From positions 13,373,001-13,437,000 of the forward strand of contig CATNEN010000003.1 of NCBI GenBank assembly GCA_950097015.1: 64,000 nt of DNA, read 5' to 3'. The position numbers were made by a program, and so were the translations under genes. The stretch comes from Macrostomum hystrix. Its lineage: Eukaryota > Platyhelminthes > Macrostomidae. Below the pieces are notes generated by a model, which made no database searches, was not told the origin of the DNA, and worked only from the letters and a program-made list of their open reading frames with translations. Positions 19,530-31,500 of this stretch are shown here, piece after piece. Within the stretch, counting starts at the first letter, position 1; every line of letters starts with the position of its first letter.

Positions 19530-21045
19530 GAACACTTTTAAGTGCCTTCTTTTAAACTCGTCTCGATTTTTTTTCTTATTTGAGCCTTGCGGCCTTGCGA
19601 TTTGAGGTGAGGGCTATGTAATATTTTACTGGAATCGCCTAAAACGAAGTTCTAACTTCGGTCGTACATTTTCTTCTTCATCAAAACTTTCTTCACCCGA
19701 GCAAAAAACCTGTGCAGATGCGACTGTGAGGAAGAGTCGACAATTTAGATGATACCCAGCTGCACATGCACATGACGATCGACATCCTCATTCGACAGCA
19801 GGACTACTGCAAAGGTAAATCAACAGCTGCACAAGGAACGGGTTGGAAAATTACCAGCATAAAACTCAAAGCAAACAGAAGCTATTAAAACCCGTATTGT
19901 TTACCGAAAAAAGAAGATACACTTCCAAGTCAGAGTCTCCAGATATGTTTCTCAAAAAATGTTCTTAAAGATTCCATACTCTGGGTGTTTTCTTCGAGTG
20001 CTCTCAAGATCTGCCATCATTTGAAATGTGACACAGAGCCTAAAAAATTATTTCTAGACGTCTTTATAGTGAAGTCTTAAAAGCTACGAACCAAAAGTTT
20101 TAGTAACCAATTTAAAACATTAAACTCTGCACTATAAATGTTTGAAGTCTTGAACTCTGCACCTGATTGAAAAAAATATACTTGTTTGCTGCCGAATTTT
20201 GGAAATGCTCGACATTTTCTTCTACCTATAAAATGTCCAGTCGGTTGAAAGATCGGCTGCAAAATATTTTGCTACAAATTAGAGAATTAATTGCTAGGAA
20301 TTAGGTCGGCAAATATTCCGACGTCGATGGAAATTGGAACTTTCAAATTATCTATAGACATTTGCATGTGTTTCCTCAGTCGACGTTCGTAATTAACAGT
20401 TTGTTCTTTAGCTTTAGGCAGACATTCTTTTAAATAAATAGTGTGTACTTTATTGATCGCCCTGGAATAAGGTTCTGAAGTGATAGTCATGGGATTAAAT
20501 CCTTGGATTTAGCAGTAATAAAATTGGCGTCTCAAGGACCTCTTCGTATACTAGATGAAGTAGAAATTCACAACAGGCTAGGGACAACTCATTTTTTGAG
20601 AGAATTTCACTTTTTCTCAACAGTAGTACATGATATTTGTTGTACTAAGGACCCATAAGGAAGCAGTGCAGGTACATACAAGACATGCTGAAAAAGGAAC
20701 GTACGACCCGCTCTGTTATTGAACATTTTTTCCCGCATATTTAGGCGATCATTCTCAGCTTCCTAAATTGTTAGACAAAAGCGTTGTATTTCCAACTGTA
20801 TGGATTAAAAAGTATAAATGCCGTCAGGTGGGCCAATGACAGTCTTGCTTGCCCGTTCATCACTAGTCAGGTATTCCTGCATGTGCCCAATCGACGCGCA
20901 GCGTTTACGAAAATAAATTATTAAGCGTGTGCAAATCAGCTTGCTTCTGCAATTCCATTCCAATTGTCCCAGCTATAGCTTCTGGCTTTGAGAAAAGCTT
21001 CAAAAGCAGTTTAGAGAGCCAGTTTGAGAATTCCTTGTATCCGAC
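19530..21045. other. Intergenic region
   Basis: No gene is secure. A 67-residue minus frame at 20287-20490 has protein-like composition but no recognised motif. A small hairpin CGAAGTTCTAACTTCG lies near 19647. Confidence 0.35.
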
Positions 21046-21791
21046 ATGACTCAGTCTGGCTGCCTATTAGTGCAGCGATGCCTGTTGCAGTTGCTCTTGG
21101 CTCGCTCAGTACTTGGCAGGTTTGCCAGCGCTGTCTACGTGGGCTGCTACTCTGACGGGATGTCACCTCGGGATCTAGACGGCCTGTTCAACGTCAAGAA
21201 TGTCGGAGGTTATCCAGTCCAAGCGAACTACGGCTACGCTTCAAGCAGCACGGGAATGACGGTGCAGCTGTGTACCAGCATCTGCTCCTTGGGCGGCTTC
21301 TCCTACTTGGGCTTGCAGTCGGCCATTGGCTGCTACTGCGGCAGCAGCTATGGCCGTTACGGCGCTCAGCTAGACTCAAGCTGCAGCTCGCCATGCTCAG
21401 GAAATCTATCGCAAATGTGTGGCGGCACTGGAAAGAACTCCGTGTACAAGATAATGTACTCAGGTAGGAGTCCATATTCTGTTACATTAATGATGCTCTA
21501 CAGCATAAGTGGCTCTGAAAGCCAATACCTTGCCGAAACATTATTTAAGATGGATGCAGTGGCAGATTTCGCCAGGCACCGAGGGCTAACCTGAGCGTAT
21601 TCGCCAGTTACTCCTTGCCGACACATTGGAGCGTCCGATCCAGCGACACACTCGACTGCGCACTGAAGTGCAAGACCAACTGTCAGGCATTCATCTATTC
21701 CCAGAAGCAGGGCCTCTGCCGACTGCTCACGTTCGCCCTAGTGCCGGAGGAAATAAGCTCAGTTGATGGCGAATTCTACTGCCGAATCTAA
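21046..21791 (+). CDS. Secreted WSC plus PAN/apple-type domain protein
   Basis: Two exons, 21046-21463 and 21550-21791, joined across an 86-bp intron (GTAGGAG ... TTTAAG) give 219 residues; the phases agree and the second exon then reads through to TAA. Residues 1-30 form a hydrophobic signal peptide. Residues about 31-135 are a WSC domain, a small cysteine-rich probable carbohydrate-binding module: it opens YVGCYSDG, has QLCTSICSLGG and IGCYCGSSYG in the middle and ends MCGGTGKNSVYKI. The second exon has the cysteine spacing of a PAN/apple domain (SSDTLDCALKCKTNCQAFIY, then GLCRLL). The protein is probably an extracellular adhesion or recognition protein; no membrane anchor is seen. The acceptor is a weaker match than the donor, so the junction is less certain than the two domains. 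Confidence 0.8.
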
Positions 21792-22200
21792 GCAGCAAAC
21801 TGAAGCACGTTATTCATGCAGGAAGAACAATTGGCCTATTCGCTTCTAAATAGAATTTTTTAAGCAAAAAAAATTTTCCGCTCTCGTTAAATCTATATTT
21901 CATAAAATTAAAACCAATTTTACGAATAACTTTATCAAAATAGATTTGCAACCAGATTTTTTCCCGTTAGAAAACAATGCGCTAGTGTATTTATCTCCGT
22001 AAAACTTGTTATAAAATTTCCTGCTAAAATCATACTAAAATAGAAAATATGGTTAGGGTTTTAAAGACTACAAAGACAATTGAAGAAGTCTTGTTTTCAG
22101 AAAAAAATAACTAAATTGTCTGCTATTTTTAACGATCTTATCAACTTCGCATGCTATGTTTTCGAAAAATTCCTAATTTTATACAAAAATGTTGCAGCAT
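21792..22200. other. AT-rich 3' flank of the WSC gene
   Basis: Nothing recognised beyond AT-rich sequence; it lies between two convergent genes. Confidence 0.5.
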
Positions 22201-22204
22201 TAAC

Positions 22205-22395
22205 ACTATACTCTTCCATCCAGGGAATTTGTGTAGCACGTTGGTTAAAACTACGGATTTCTGACGGTGAGGTCTGGAGATCAAATCTGAGCCCAATGGG
22301 TAAGAAATTGATGTCCCTGAGCAAGACCATCAATTCCTTAGCGCTTCTCCTTCAGCCTCTCCAGCTGAAAAAATGGGTACCAGAATAGGCAGGTG
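22205..22395 (+). mobile_element. tRNA-headed SINE with a CCTGAGCAAG core
   Basis: A degenerate tRNA-like head (GTAGCACGTTGGTTAAAAC, then GAGGTCTGGAGATCAAATC as the B-box region) is followed by TGATGTCCCTGAGCAAGACC, which resembles the conserved central domain of V-SINE/Deu-type SINEs. This is a different family from the abundant 350-bp SINE in this window. Confidence 0.55.
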
Positions 22396-22439
22396 TCGAT
22401 GAACTGAAAATCCTTGCTAGGAATCGTTACAATTCTCAG

Positions 22440-22510
22440 CTGTGGGCAGTGGCACATATGATGACAATGGATTCTGTTCCGCTGACTCCTGGGCACACGC
22501 GCACACAGTT
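22440..22510 (-). mobile_element. Fragment of the abundant SINE
   Basis: CGCTGACTCCTGGGCACACG and the nearby GGGCAGTGGCACAT match the 3' half of the main SINE family in reverse orientation, with the interval shortened. Confidence 0.5.
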
Positions 22511-22577
22511 ACGGCAAACATGTAGAAAAGGCGTATTCGCAGCACTGAATCACAAAGTCAGGACAGCGGCAACAATG

Positions 22578-25500
22578 TCACACCGGCGGCTGCCTGACCT
22601 GCACTCGCCGAACCAGCTGCGATCGCCTCGGCGGGTAGGGCCTCTCCGAAGTGGAATATCGGCCAGGGCAGTGCCACCAGGCCGCCTTGTGTCCGCTAGC
22701 TGAGGCTGTCGACACCGACTCGGCCGGAGGCAGCGCTGTCAGCAGCAGGTTAAGCCGCTTAGCCGCGCCCTCAACTCGAAGTACTCGGCTCAGATCGGCG
22801 ACTGGAGTGGCCACTCGACAGCCGGGCAGTTGGCGATGATCAGCTCCGGCGCGCCCAAGTCCGGGAATCGAGTCTCCGGCTGTCAAAAAGTTTCGGAGCG
22901 TATTTGTTAAAACTTTTTTAAAGTGTTGCTGAAGGACATAAACGGCTTCCATTGGGCTGAGGTTCGAGCTAAAACCCAAGAAAATTTAAATAATTTTATT
23001 CAGCAAAGTTTTTTTGTGCAACTGTTGGCAACCACTCACTTTTAATGATGTACAGTGCCCTGTAGTACTTTCGTTCTGCACTGGATCCAGTTGTCACATC
23101 ACGATCAACCGTGCCACCAAGCTGCTGACGTTGCTGCGCTACTTGTCTACCTAGCAACGCACTAGCTGGCCTATCTTCCAGATCCAGAGAGCTCACACTT
23201 TTCACTACCAACTGCATTGGCGTCGGAAGAGATCTGGCAGATTGCTGACGTTTTGGCATCCTCCTTGAGGAGCTGGGTGGTGTTGGCAGAGTCGACTCAA
23301 TGCCATTTTTTATTCGACGACAACTGGCCAGAACCTGGGCGATGGGACGTGTGTTAGTCGGAGTGCCAGATGACCAGCAGGTGCGGCAGAAGCGTAAAAG
23401 ATTGCGGATGAGTAGCGACTCAGCGCTATCGCCATTGTCTGCAAAAAAAGAAGGACAAGCCTCTCATAAAATTTTTAAATCAGTCAAGTCGCGTGTGTGA
23501 TATTTAGCAAGATCTCTGGCATAAACTCACTGCCACCCTGGCTGACAATGTCCAGAGCCCGCATCAGCACATCCTCAGTCTCCGATCGCGTTAGACCGTC
23601 GCCAGTCTGCAGCAGGGCGGTACCCAAAGATGTCAGCGGCTCAGCTACCAGTCGGTGACGCGAGCCGAGGCAGCGTTCCCGAATGAATGCGCAGCAGCGA
23701 AAGCAGGCCTCAGCTCGGAACTGGTTGTATCTGATCAGTCAGGATATGGACTTTTAAATTTGCCAACATTCGCAGATGTGATAATTACACAATCAACAGA
23801 CTGCCCTGACTTTTTCCTCGCAGTCAGTGCCATAGGCCTTTAAGGATGTAAATTTCACAAGCCCCTGTGCATCATTTCTAAAAAATTAATAATGAAAAGT
23901 GTATCTTTTTAGCTAGTGTGTCACGTGGTGCATTCTACCTGTGAGCTGAATTAGACTAATAAGGAGAATTTCAATTAGAAAGCAGTAACAATAGAACCAA
24001 TCGCTCAAGGCTGCAAAATAGAGAAAAACGTGAAGAGGGCCTTTGTGGCAGCATAATAATATTTATAATATATAATTGCAGGAGGGCTGCGGGCAATGGC
24101 ACATCATTTGGTGACACTAGACCCGCAGCCAGCGAGGAGGCAATTCTGCCCATTTCGCTGACTCCTGAGCACACACGCACACAGATACTGTACGCAGGCA
24201 CACGCTCACACAGGTGTGTACATCTGGCCTGACTTTCTCATCGCCAGGCTGATGGGATTGATGAGGAAGTTAAATTAGAAAGCAGGAACAATGGAAACCC
24301 AACTGAGCGAAGGTTGCGAAATGGAGAAAAACATGAAGAGGGCGCTGTGTTAATGCCTGCAGAAACCTGTGTTTTAGGAATAATAATGGCATACATTATT
24401 CGTGGCTTCGTGTATGCTCCCTCTGAACTGATGTGATTGATCAATATAGTTAAATTAGAACAGGAACAATGGAACTGCATCACGCTAGGCTGAAAAATTA
24501 GGATAAAAAAATTGAAGAAAGCCCAGGGTACAGAGAAAAATATGCTGTTTTTTGGAACAAGGAATCGCGATTGAGAAGCATAGATTTGTAAACTACAGCT
24601 GCATCCTTCTCGCAGTTTCCTTTGTTAAACATTTAAGCCTTACACGTTGGGATATGTTGGATCAGCGAGCACCTGGCCCAGCTCTAGCAGGGTGTCAGCC
24701 ACCAGCAGGTGATTGAGACCGTACCAACGATGGTAGAGCTTGTAAGCTTTGTCTAGCAATCGAGCAGCTTGATCATAGTTGCCTGTAGCTTTGCTGCAAA
24801 GAAGTGCAGAGTGCAGTGGTTTGCGTGTTTTTTTCAGTCAAACAAGTTCGGGATGGACGGCCTGTCGGGCCCTCTTTCCTTCTCTCTTTTCGCTCAACCA
24901 TGCGGGTTTTTCTCCACCCCTCCTGCTGGGCCAATCAGCTCTAACGCAGCTTTACCCTCCTCCCTCCCCGGTGTTACCCCCGCCTTGAGTCAGTCCTACC
25001 CCGTCTCGCGCGCGGATTGGCTGTTGAGTTTTGCTCTCTCCCTCTCTCTTCCCACGCACTCTGTAACATTTTTTATTAACATAACTTTATTTGCTGTAAA
25101 CAAACAAAACGTCACGAAAGACAATCTGCAATTTATACAACCGCACCTGGCTCTGTCCCACGTGTCCCAAAACCACTCAACCCCAGCTACTTACACAATT
25201 TAAAAGCAAAATACCCCATCAAAATAGTTCAATCCTAATTCACACCTGAGCTGACCAAATTTGTGCGCGCCGGCTGCTCTCAGAGTTACACTGCCGCTGC
25301 TTCGTCGACAGAATCGCACTCGTTCGAAGTAGCGTCTAGCCTCGTCCACTCGACCACGTCGGAAGGCCAGCTCACCGAAGCGCACCAACAGTCTGCCATA
25401 GTTTGTTGCCACGCGCTCTGTTAGACTGCCCGGTCCGCCAATTTTGGCCTGCAGCTCCTGGCTCGAGTTCTCTCTATTTCTGTCTTTCGCGCCGACGGTT

Positions 25501-28500
25501 TCCGCTTCCAGCTCCGAGTCCTGGGTCTGTTCCGAGTCGCATAGCGCTAATGCTAGTCGCAGGTTCTCTTCAGCTCTGGCGTAGTACTCCCAACTGGCCT
25601 GCTCGTCACCCATGGCTGCGTGGAGTCGCCCGATGCGGATAAGCAGCTGGGACACTTGTTCGAGACCGGCTGCTGACGAGGACATTACCTAGTAATTGAC
25701 ATGGACCAAGTCTTATGCACTGAGTCAGAGTGGAAGACCGATCTGTCATGTTGTCTCTTGACCGAGGTCCCTAAGCTCGATTCCGCGGCGAGGCCACATT
25801 CATTTGGGGCGCAGAGGTAGAGAGAAGGCTTGAAGGCTTGTAGTGCAATTTACACCATTGAGGGCTAACCTCCAAGACGCAGTGAAAGTGTACACTACCT
25901 GACGATGAGAAAGTCAGGGCAGATGTACACACCTGTGTGAGCGTGCGCCTGCGTACAGTATCTGTGTGCGTGTGGGCTCAGGAGTCAGCGAAATGGGCAG
26001 AATGGCCTCCTCGCTGGCTGCGGGTCTAGTGTCATTAAAGAATGTTTCATAGTCCGCAGCCCTCATGCAAATTTAATTATTTTTAAGTGCCCTGCAATAC
26101 TTCGTGTGTGCAATCGGTTTACCGTTGTTTACCGATCGATTTTTGGGTGGGTGTAACAGCCCCAGTCCATGGACTGAACATGTGTACAGCCGCACGAGGC
26201 ACACTATTATCTAACTTGATTGAATAAATATTTCACGTGACTCACCGACTGTTGCAGTGCAAGACAAGCCTTTAAAATGGCCACTGCGTGCTCATTCTTT
26301 TTGAGCATAGTGAGCAGCTTGGCCAGTCGCATTCCAAACAAAATTGACGACTCCGTGCCGGCCTCGTCGATGCTCTGGGTTGACTTGTCCGACATCACGC
26401 TTCTTAGGTCGTCCATGATGTTGATATCAGATTCGGATAGGCCCTGCGAATATTACAGCGGGTTTCCATCTTGAAAACAACTTCAAAATGGAACTTTTCA
26501 GTTTCAGCCGAAAGATTTGTAATCAAAATTATAAAACTATTAGCATATTGTGCGATTGCATTCACAGAGTGCATGTTACAGAGGGTTAGCTTTTAGAAAA
26601 ATAAAAATGTTAGCGGTTGTGCATTATAAAAACGTATAGAATTACATTGTGAAACTGAAGAGTTGTTAAAAATTGACATAATTGCTGCATTAAATTGGTT
26701 TCAGGATGGGAAACTTTACCAGCCGATCACTGCGTGAGGAGCTGCCAGCCTCTGACTCTGTGGCACTCTTCACCATGATCATCGGAATGTCCGAGTCGGC
26801 CTGATCCTCTCTTATCGTGCTGCGATTCTAAATTTCAATAATTAGTTCAGAAACATTTATTAGTAGGAAAAATAAGTAGCGTACAACAACACAAAACAAT
26901 ATTCTAATGAAAAAAATCGAGCTAGAAGGGCATTGTTCTCAGGAAATCTTATCGCTAGCTGGGGAATTATTTATAACTTTCGTTATCAAGCCGGGGTGAC
27001 AACGGTGGGAAGTTTTACTGCTGCAGCTATTCATTTAGATTATTATAAACTGCAATTCTAGAGATAAAAATTAATTTTGTCTCGACTCCGAGAGCCTGCG
27101 GTGCTTTGTACCCCGAGTTTTTCAGATTCTAGTATGCAAAATAGTCAGTTTAGTAGCGACATAAGCACCTATCCGATTGTATCGAATGATAGCTGCCTAG
27201 CTGAGGACAGTTCCTCAGCCTGTCACCTGTGCCACGATGTACAAGAGACTTGGCGCCTGTATCAGTTTCAACTTTATCAGTTAACGGCGGGACTGAGTCT
27301 ATTGACAAACTTGATCACTATTCTAGTGATGCTACGTCGTGGTATTTCCTACGCTTGTCATTTACACACTGTTGTCATGGCGATCGCTGACGCAGCTCAC
27401 AGCCTGTGTGCAGCCATCATCACGAGGATAATTATGTCTGGCGGTGTTAGCAGCGACTTGCTGGGCGCATGCTGGTGCAAGCTGCTCTACTACGCGTACT
27501 TCCTGTCAAAGGCAATGTCCAACTGGACTATCCTGGTTCTCAGTGTTGGTCTCTGGCTTTCATTATCGCAACCGTTTCGAGCGACTCGAATGCAAAAGGT
27601 GGAATTTTTCTGTCTTCTTTATTGTACCAAATCAGGGGGTGAGTGGCCGAGCGGTCTGACGCGTTTGCCCCTCGCACCAAGGTCCCTAAGCTCGATTCCT
27701 CGGCGAGGCCACATTAATTTGGGGCGCAGCCGCGGAGAGAAGGCTTGGGGGCTTGTCGTGCAATTTACGCCATTGAGGGTCAACCTCCAACGCACAGTGA
27801 AAGTGTACACTGCCTGACGATGAGAAGTCAGGGCAGATGTACACACCTGTGTGAGCGTATGCCTGCGTACAGTATCTGTGTGAGTGTGTGCTCAGGAGTC
27901 AGCAAAATGGGCAGGTCTGCTGTTACCAAATCTGGCCATTTTGTCACTAATTTATAAAACTGTTCACTGCACATAAAACAATCCAGGTCAAAGTCGGTAC
28001 CATGGTAACCTTCGGTCAGCTTGCCCTGCTACTTGGTGCACTATCACCCAGGCTCGTCTATGTGGACGCGCCAACAGCAGCGACAGATCGAACCAATTTC
28101 CTGTGCACCGTGCATCGTACCAGCCCAGGCTTCCGCTGCTTCGCCCTACTGGAGACTTTCGTCATCGCCCTGGTGCTGCCAATCGGAGCAAACCTGGTCG
28201 TCTGTTTGGCCAACGTTTGCCGTCTGAAGCGTCTCAGCAACGGATTCGGTAATCGGAGCATTCGGAGGGCCGTACTGGCTACTGGAACTACTCACGCTGC
28301 CCTTCACACACCCTACGCTGGTGTTTTAGCCGCAATGCAGCTTGGCTTGCTGGACAAATCATCCGGTTCTTACTATCTGGCCATCTGCCTGTACTATGCG
28401 GCCACCGCCTGGTACAGCTTAAGCTGCGTCACTAACTTTCTAGCCTATGTCACATTCTACCAAGGCTTTAGGCGTACACTGTTTTGCGGAAGGCTGAATT

Positions 28501-31500
28501 TGAAAAAATGATAGTTTTTTGTTTTAACCACGGTAAAAGTTGAATGATTTCATACTTGAACCAAGGGGTTTTACTACATGTGAATTACAGGCGGAGTCTT
28601 GATTCGTAAAAAAAATATTTTAAATGCTATGTTTTCAGTGAAATTTTAATTGCCACTTTTTAATACAATGCTGTGTTAGAATATGAGATGAAAGGGGTTA
28701 GAAAATTTCTAAACTGTTTTAAAATTCATTCAAAATAATGAATTTAGTGTTTTTAAATTCATCCCATGTCTTGTCTCCTGTTTTTCAGCGTCATGTAACA
28801 ATGTACATGATCGATAGTGGGCTAAAGAAGTAGAAGTCACAGTTGAAAAATCCCACTAGAAAAAAAGGTAAAACAAATGAGAACTTTTAATAAAACAATT
28901 GCTAAATTAAAATATCACAGGGAAAAGCAATAAAATTTCTGCAGTTTCAACCGCTCGCAATGTACGGTTTTTTTCTAAAAAACTGACATTGCTATGCATC
29001 TACAGAGTGCATTTTCGCGGGAATTGTAACTGCTATATTCTTTTCCGAATTGAGTGCATAGCCAAAATGACAATATGAATGTTAATCTGTCTCTAAATAT
29101 ACCAATAGAGAATTTAGTCGACTAAGTAAATTTAAGTACAAGAAGAGAACCACGATCGATTTTGATTGGTATCGGTGCGGTGAAATAGGGACGAAGGCTC
29201 ACCAAATCATTTATTTCAGTTTTTTAATTCGAAGAAAATCTTTTCTCACCCGCTCCAAGCTATCAGCCTTGCTATTCACCGCCCCAGCAACGGTTGCCGT
29301 GAAGATCAAGCAGTCTCCATCGTTGCTATCACTGTCTTGGGCAGTAGTCTGATCGGCGTTGGCAGCGTCCGGCGCATCTTCCGACGCAGCCGGCAGGTCC
29401 TCGTAGCCGCGCAAGGTGCAAGCAAGCTTGCCGCGCACATGGGGTGCGAAATAGCTCAACGGATCGAGGCCGGACGCTTCCACAGACTGCCACAGGTCGA
29501 GCAGCTCAGCTTCGGGTAGAACTCGCTCAGAATCGCGCGATCCGAATACGTCTAAGAACACGCTGAAAGTGAAGATAATTTATAGATAATAATTACTAGC
29601 CAATAGTTCCTCTTTAGGGAGAAGAAAATCAGGCTTTAAAGATTTGAAAAAAGCAATTAAAATAATCCAACCTCAATACTATGCGCATCTTATGCTATGT
29701 TCATGATATCTTTGTTATCGCCAAGATTAATCATGCTACATCTTCAATAACTGATGCTACACCCTCGACAATGTATGCTACACCCTCGATAATGTATGCT
29801 ACACCCTCGATAATGTATGCTACACCCTCGATGATGTATGCTACACCCTCGATAATGTATGCTACACCCTCGATAATGTATGCTACACCCTCGATGATGT
29901 ATGCTACACCCTCGATAATGTATGCTACACCCTCGATAATGTATGCTACACCCTCGATAATGTATGCTACACCCTCGATAATGTATGCTACACCCTCGAT
30001 GATGTATGCTACACCCTCGATAATGTATGCTACACCCTCGATAATGTATGCTACACCCTCGATGATGTATGCTACACCCTCGATAATGTATGCTACACCC
30101 TCGATAATGTATGCTACACCCTCGATAATGTATGCTACACCCTCGATAATGTATGCTACACCCTCGATGATGTATGCTACACCCTCGATAATGTATGCTA
30201 CACCCTCGATAATGTATGCTACACCCTCGATGATGTATGCTACACCCTCGATAATGTATGCTACACCCTCGATGATGTATGCTACACCCTCGATAATGTA
30301 TGCTACACCCTCGATAATGTATGCTACACCCTCGATGATGTATGCTACACCCTCGATAATGTATGCTACACCCTCGATAATGTATGCTACACCCTCGATG
30401 ATGTATGCTACACCCTCGATAATGTATGCTACACCCTCGATAATGTATGCTACACCCTCGATGATGTATGCTACACCCTCGATAATGTATGCTACACCCT
30501 CGATAATGTATGCTACACCCTCGATAATTCATGCCACCCCTCGATAAATCATGCCACCCCTCGATAAATCATGCCACCCCTCGATAATTCATGCCACCCC
30601 TCGATAGATCATGCCACCCGTCGATTATTCATGCCACCCCTCGATAAATCATGCCACCCGTCGATTATTCATGCCACCCCTCGATAATTCATGCTTCCCT
30701 CCATAGTTTATGCTGCCCCTCGACAAGTAATTCTCCCCTTTTTCATAAATATGTTTAATTCTACTGGCCTAATGTGCAATGAAATACCACTGGGATTAGA
30801 AGGACGGACAACTACTCGAAAATTTCGTGGAAAGTGTTCAGGATTCGGGTTTTTGCCGAAAAATATAACCTATTTTTTTATTTTTAGCAAAAATGTTCAG
30901 ACTGTGTTTGATAATTCCGTTTTCTTATTTATAGCTTTATTTGTGTTATGTTCATTCTCTTTTTCTCTACACGCTCTCCATTGTACCTAAAAAGTAAAAA
31001 AATCCCCATTCTAAATTTCTAATTTTCCTATCCCGGTAGTGTCTTTTTCGTAAAAAATCGCTTCCAAAACCTTTTCTAAGAAAGGCCCTGTGTACAATGT
31101 ATTGAATCCGTCACCAAATGCCTAATGTGTGTAATCTATACGAGAGACTAAATAGTAAAATTGACCAATCAAAAGGCAGGAGGAGGTTGTCGATTGAAGA
31201 ACATCACCAAAGAGGACACACCTTGGATCGCTGATGATCTTCATAACCTGATCGAATCTAGAGGCTCGGTCGAAATGATAGATCGCTTCAGCGTGATCGG
31301 CCTCCTCTAGAAAGTGATGGCCCAGTAGTGAATGGAATTTGTAACGCATTCCTGAGGCAGTTGGCACCCTGCTGGGCTGGCATCGAGTCTCTACCGCGGC
31401 CGGCGCCACACAGCTGAAGAAGATATGCTCAACAATCTCGGCAAAGTGCAAATGAATGAACTTGTAGCGGCCATCAACTAGTTGGAGAATACCGGCAGCC

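Noticed and set aside
29681-30547. 288-residue plus and 262-residue minus frames of seven-residue repeats
   Set aside because: Both strands are open because of the 21-bp period; the array lies in an intron with no unique coding ends.
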